From positions 1 through 31,536 of the forward strand of contig MU626478.1 of the NCBI GenBank assembly GCA_025603075.1: a DNA stretch of 31,536 bases, written 5' to 3'. Every line of letters begins with the position of its first letter. Position 1 is the first letter of the stretch. The DNA comes from Neoconidiobolus thromboides FSU 785 (Eukaryota; Entomophthoromycota; Entomophthoromycetes; Entomophthorales; Neoconidiobolaceae). Both the position numbers and the translations under genes were made by a program. Positions 31,443-31,536 of this stretch are shown here, piece after piece. A model generated the notes under the pieces. It was given only the letters and a program-made list of their open reading frames with translations, was not told the origin of the DNA and did not search any database.

Positions 31443-31536
31443 TTAGGGTTAGGGTTAGGGTTAGGGTTAGGGTTAGGGTTAGGGTTAGGGTTAGGGTTAG
31501 GGTTAGGGTTAGGGTTAGGGTTAGGGTTAGGGTTAG
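31443..31536 (+). repeat. Telomere, (TTAGGG)n
   Basis: 94 bases of perfect TTAGGG repeat, about 15.7 units, continue to the window edge. The G-rich strand runs 5'->3' toward the right end, the orientation of a true chromosome terminus rather than an interstitial block. TTAGGG is the repeat of most filamentous and early-diverging fungi. Confidence 0.97.

Noticed and set aside
1-31536. tRNA, rRNA or snRNA genes
   Set aside because: I looked for tRNA B-box (GGTTCGANTCC) and other RNA signatures in the intergenic stretches and found none in a credible context.

Overview
This window is the right-hand end of a fungal chromosome: the last 94 bases are uninterrupted TTAGGG telomere repeat running 5'->3' to the window edge. 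The DNA is strongly AT-rich. Ten protein-coding genes can be placed. Seven of them are interrupted by 34 very short introns (39-82 nt), nearly all GT-AG with short gtaa/gtat donors and tag/aag acceptors. I resolved exon structures by hand, requiring reading phase to close and family motifs to be restored across each junction. Fungal families (ATG26-type sterol glucosyltransferase, Opy2-like membrane anchor, CBM19-like chitin-binding modules, fungal Sec7/PH exchange factor) place it in the fungi. The AT richness, dense tiny introns and TTAGGG telomere would fit an early-diverging (for example mucoromycotan) lineage, but genus cannot be decided here.

Layout, left to right: 1-84 the end of a small terminal-inverted-repeat element; 1089-7380 (+) UBR1 N-recognin ubiquitin ligase; 7573-11708 (-) ATG26 sterol 3-beta-glucosyltransferase, 10 exons, tail-to-tail with UBR1; 12598-13272 (-) secreted CBM19-like protein with a Asn/Pro/Phe/Gly-rich middle; 13773-16207 (-) Hsp110/SSE1 chaperone with a heat-shock element upstream; 17363-17947 (+) second secreted CBM19-like protein with an 11-unit RPDPY tail; 18262-19841 (+) class III CoA-transferase closest to SUGCT, with a 12-nt microexon; 20712-21284 (+) Opy2-like single-pass membrane protein; 21668-25272 (-) Sec7-domain ARF-GEF with PH-like region; 26163-27114 (-) ADP/ATP carrier; 27912-29800 (-) METTL16-type U6 snRNA m6A methyltransferase, 11 exons including an 11-nt microexon followed by a GC-AG intron.

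The last 1.7 kb carries three copies of a ~60-100 bp inverted-repeat element (two with matching 5-bp flanks), a stretch with LTR-like signals, and the telomere. The genes do not form a pathway cluster. They are dispersed housekeeping functions (protein degradation, chaperoning, sterol modification, vesicle traffic, mitochondrial exchange, RNA modification) plus two small secreted chitin-binding candidates and a putative osmosensing anchor that touch the cell wall and surface. I found no multi-gene novel system. The items most worth checking are the microexon/GC-AG structure, the mini inverted-repeat family, the repeat-tailed secreted pair, and the LTR-like/telomere junction.
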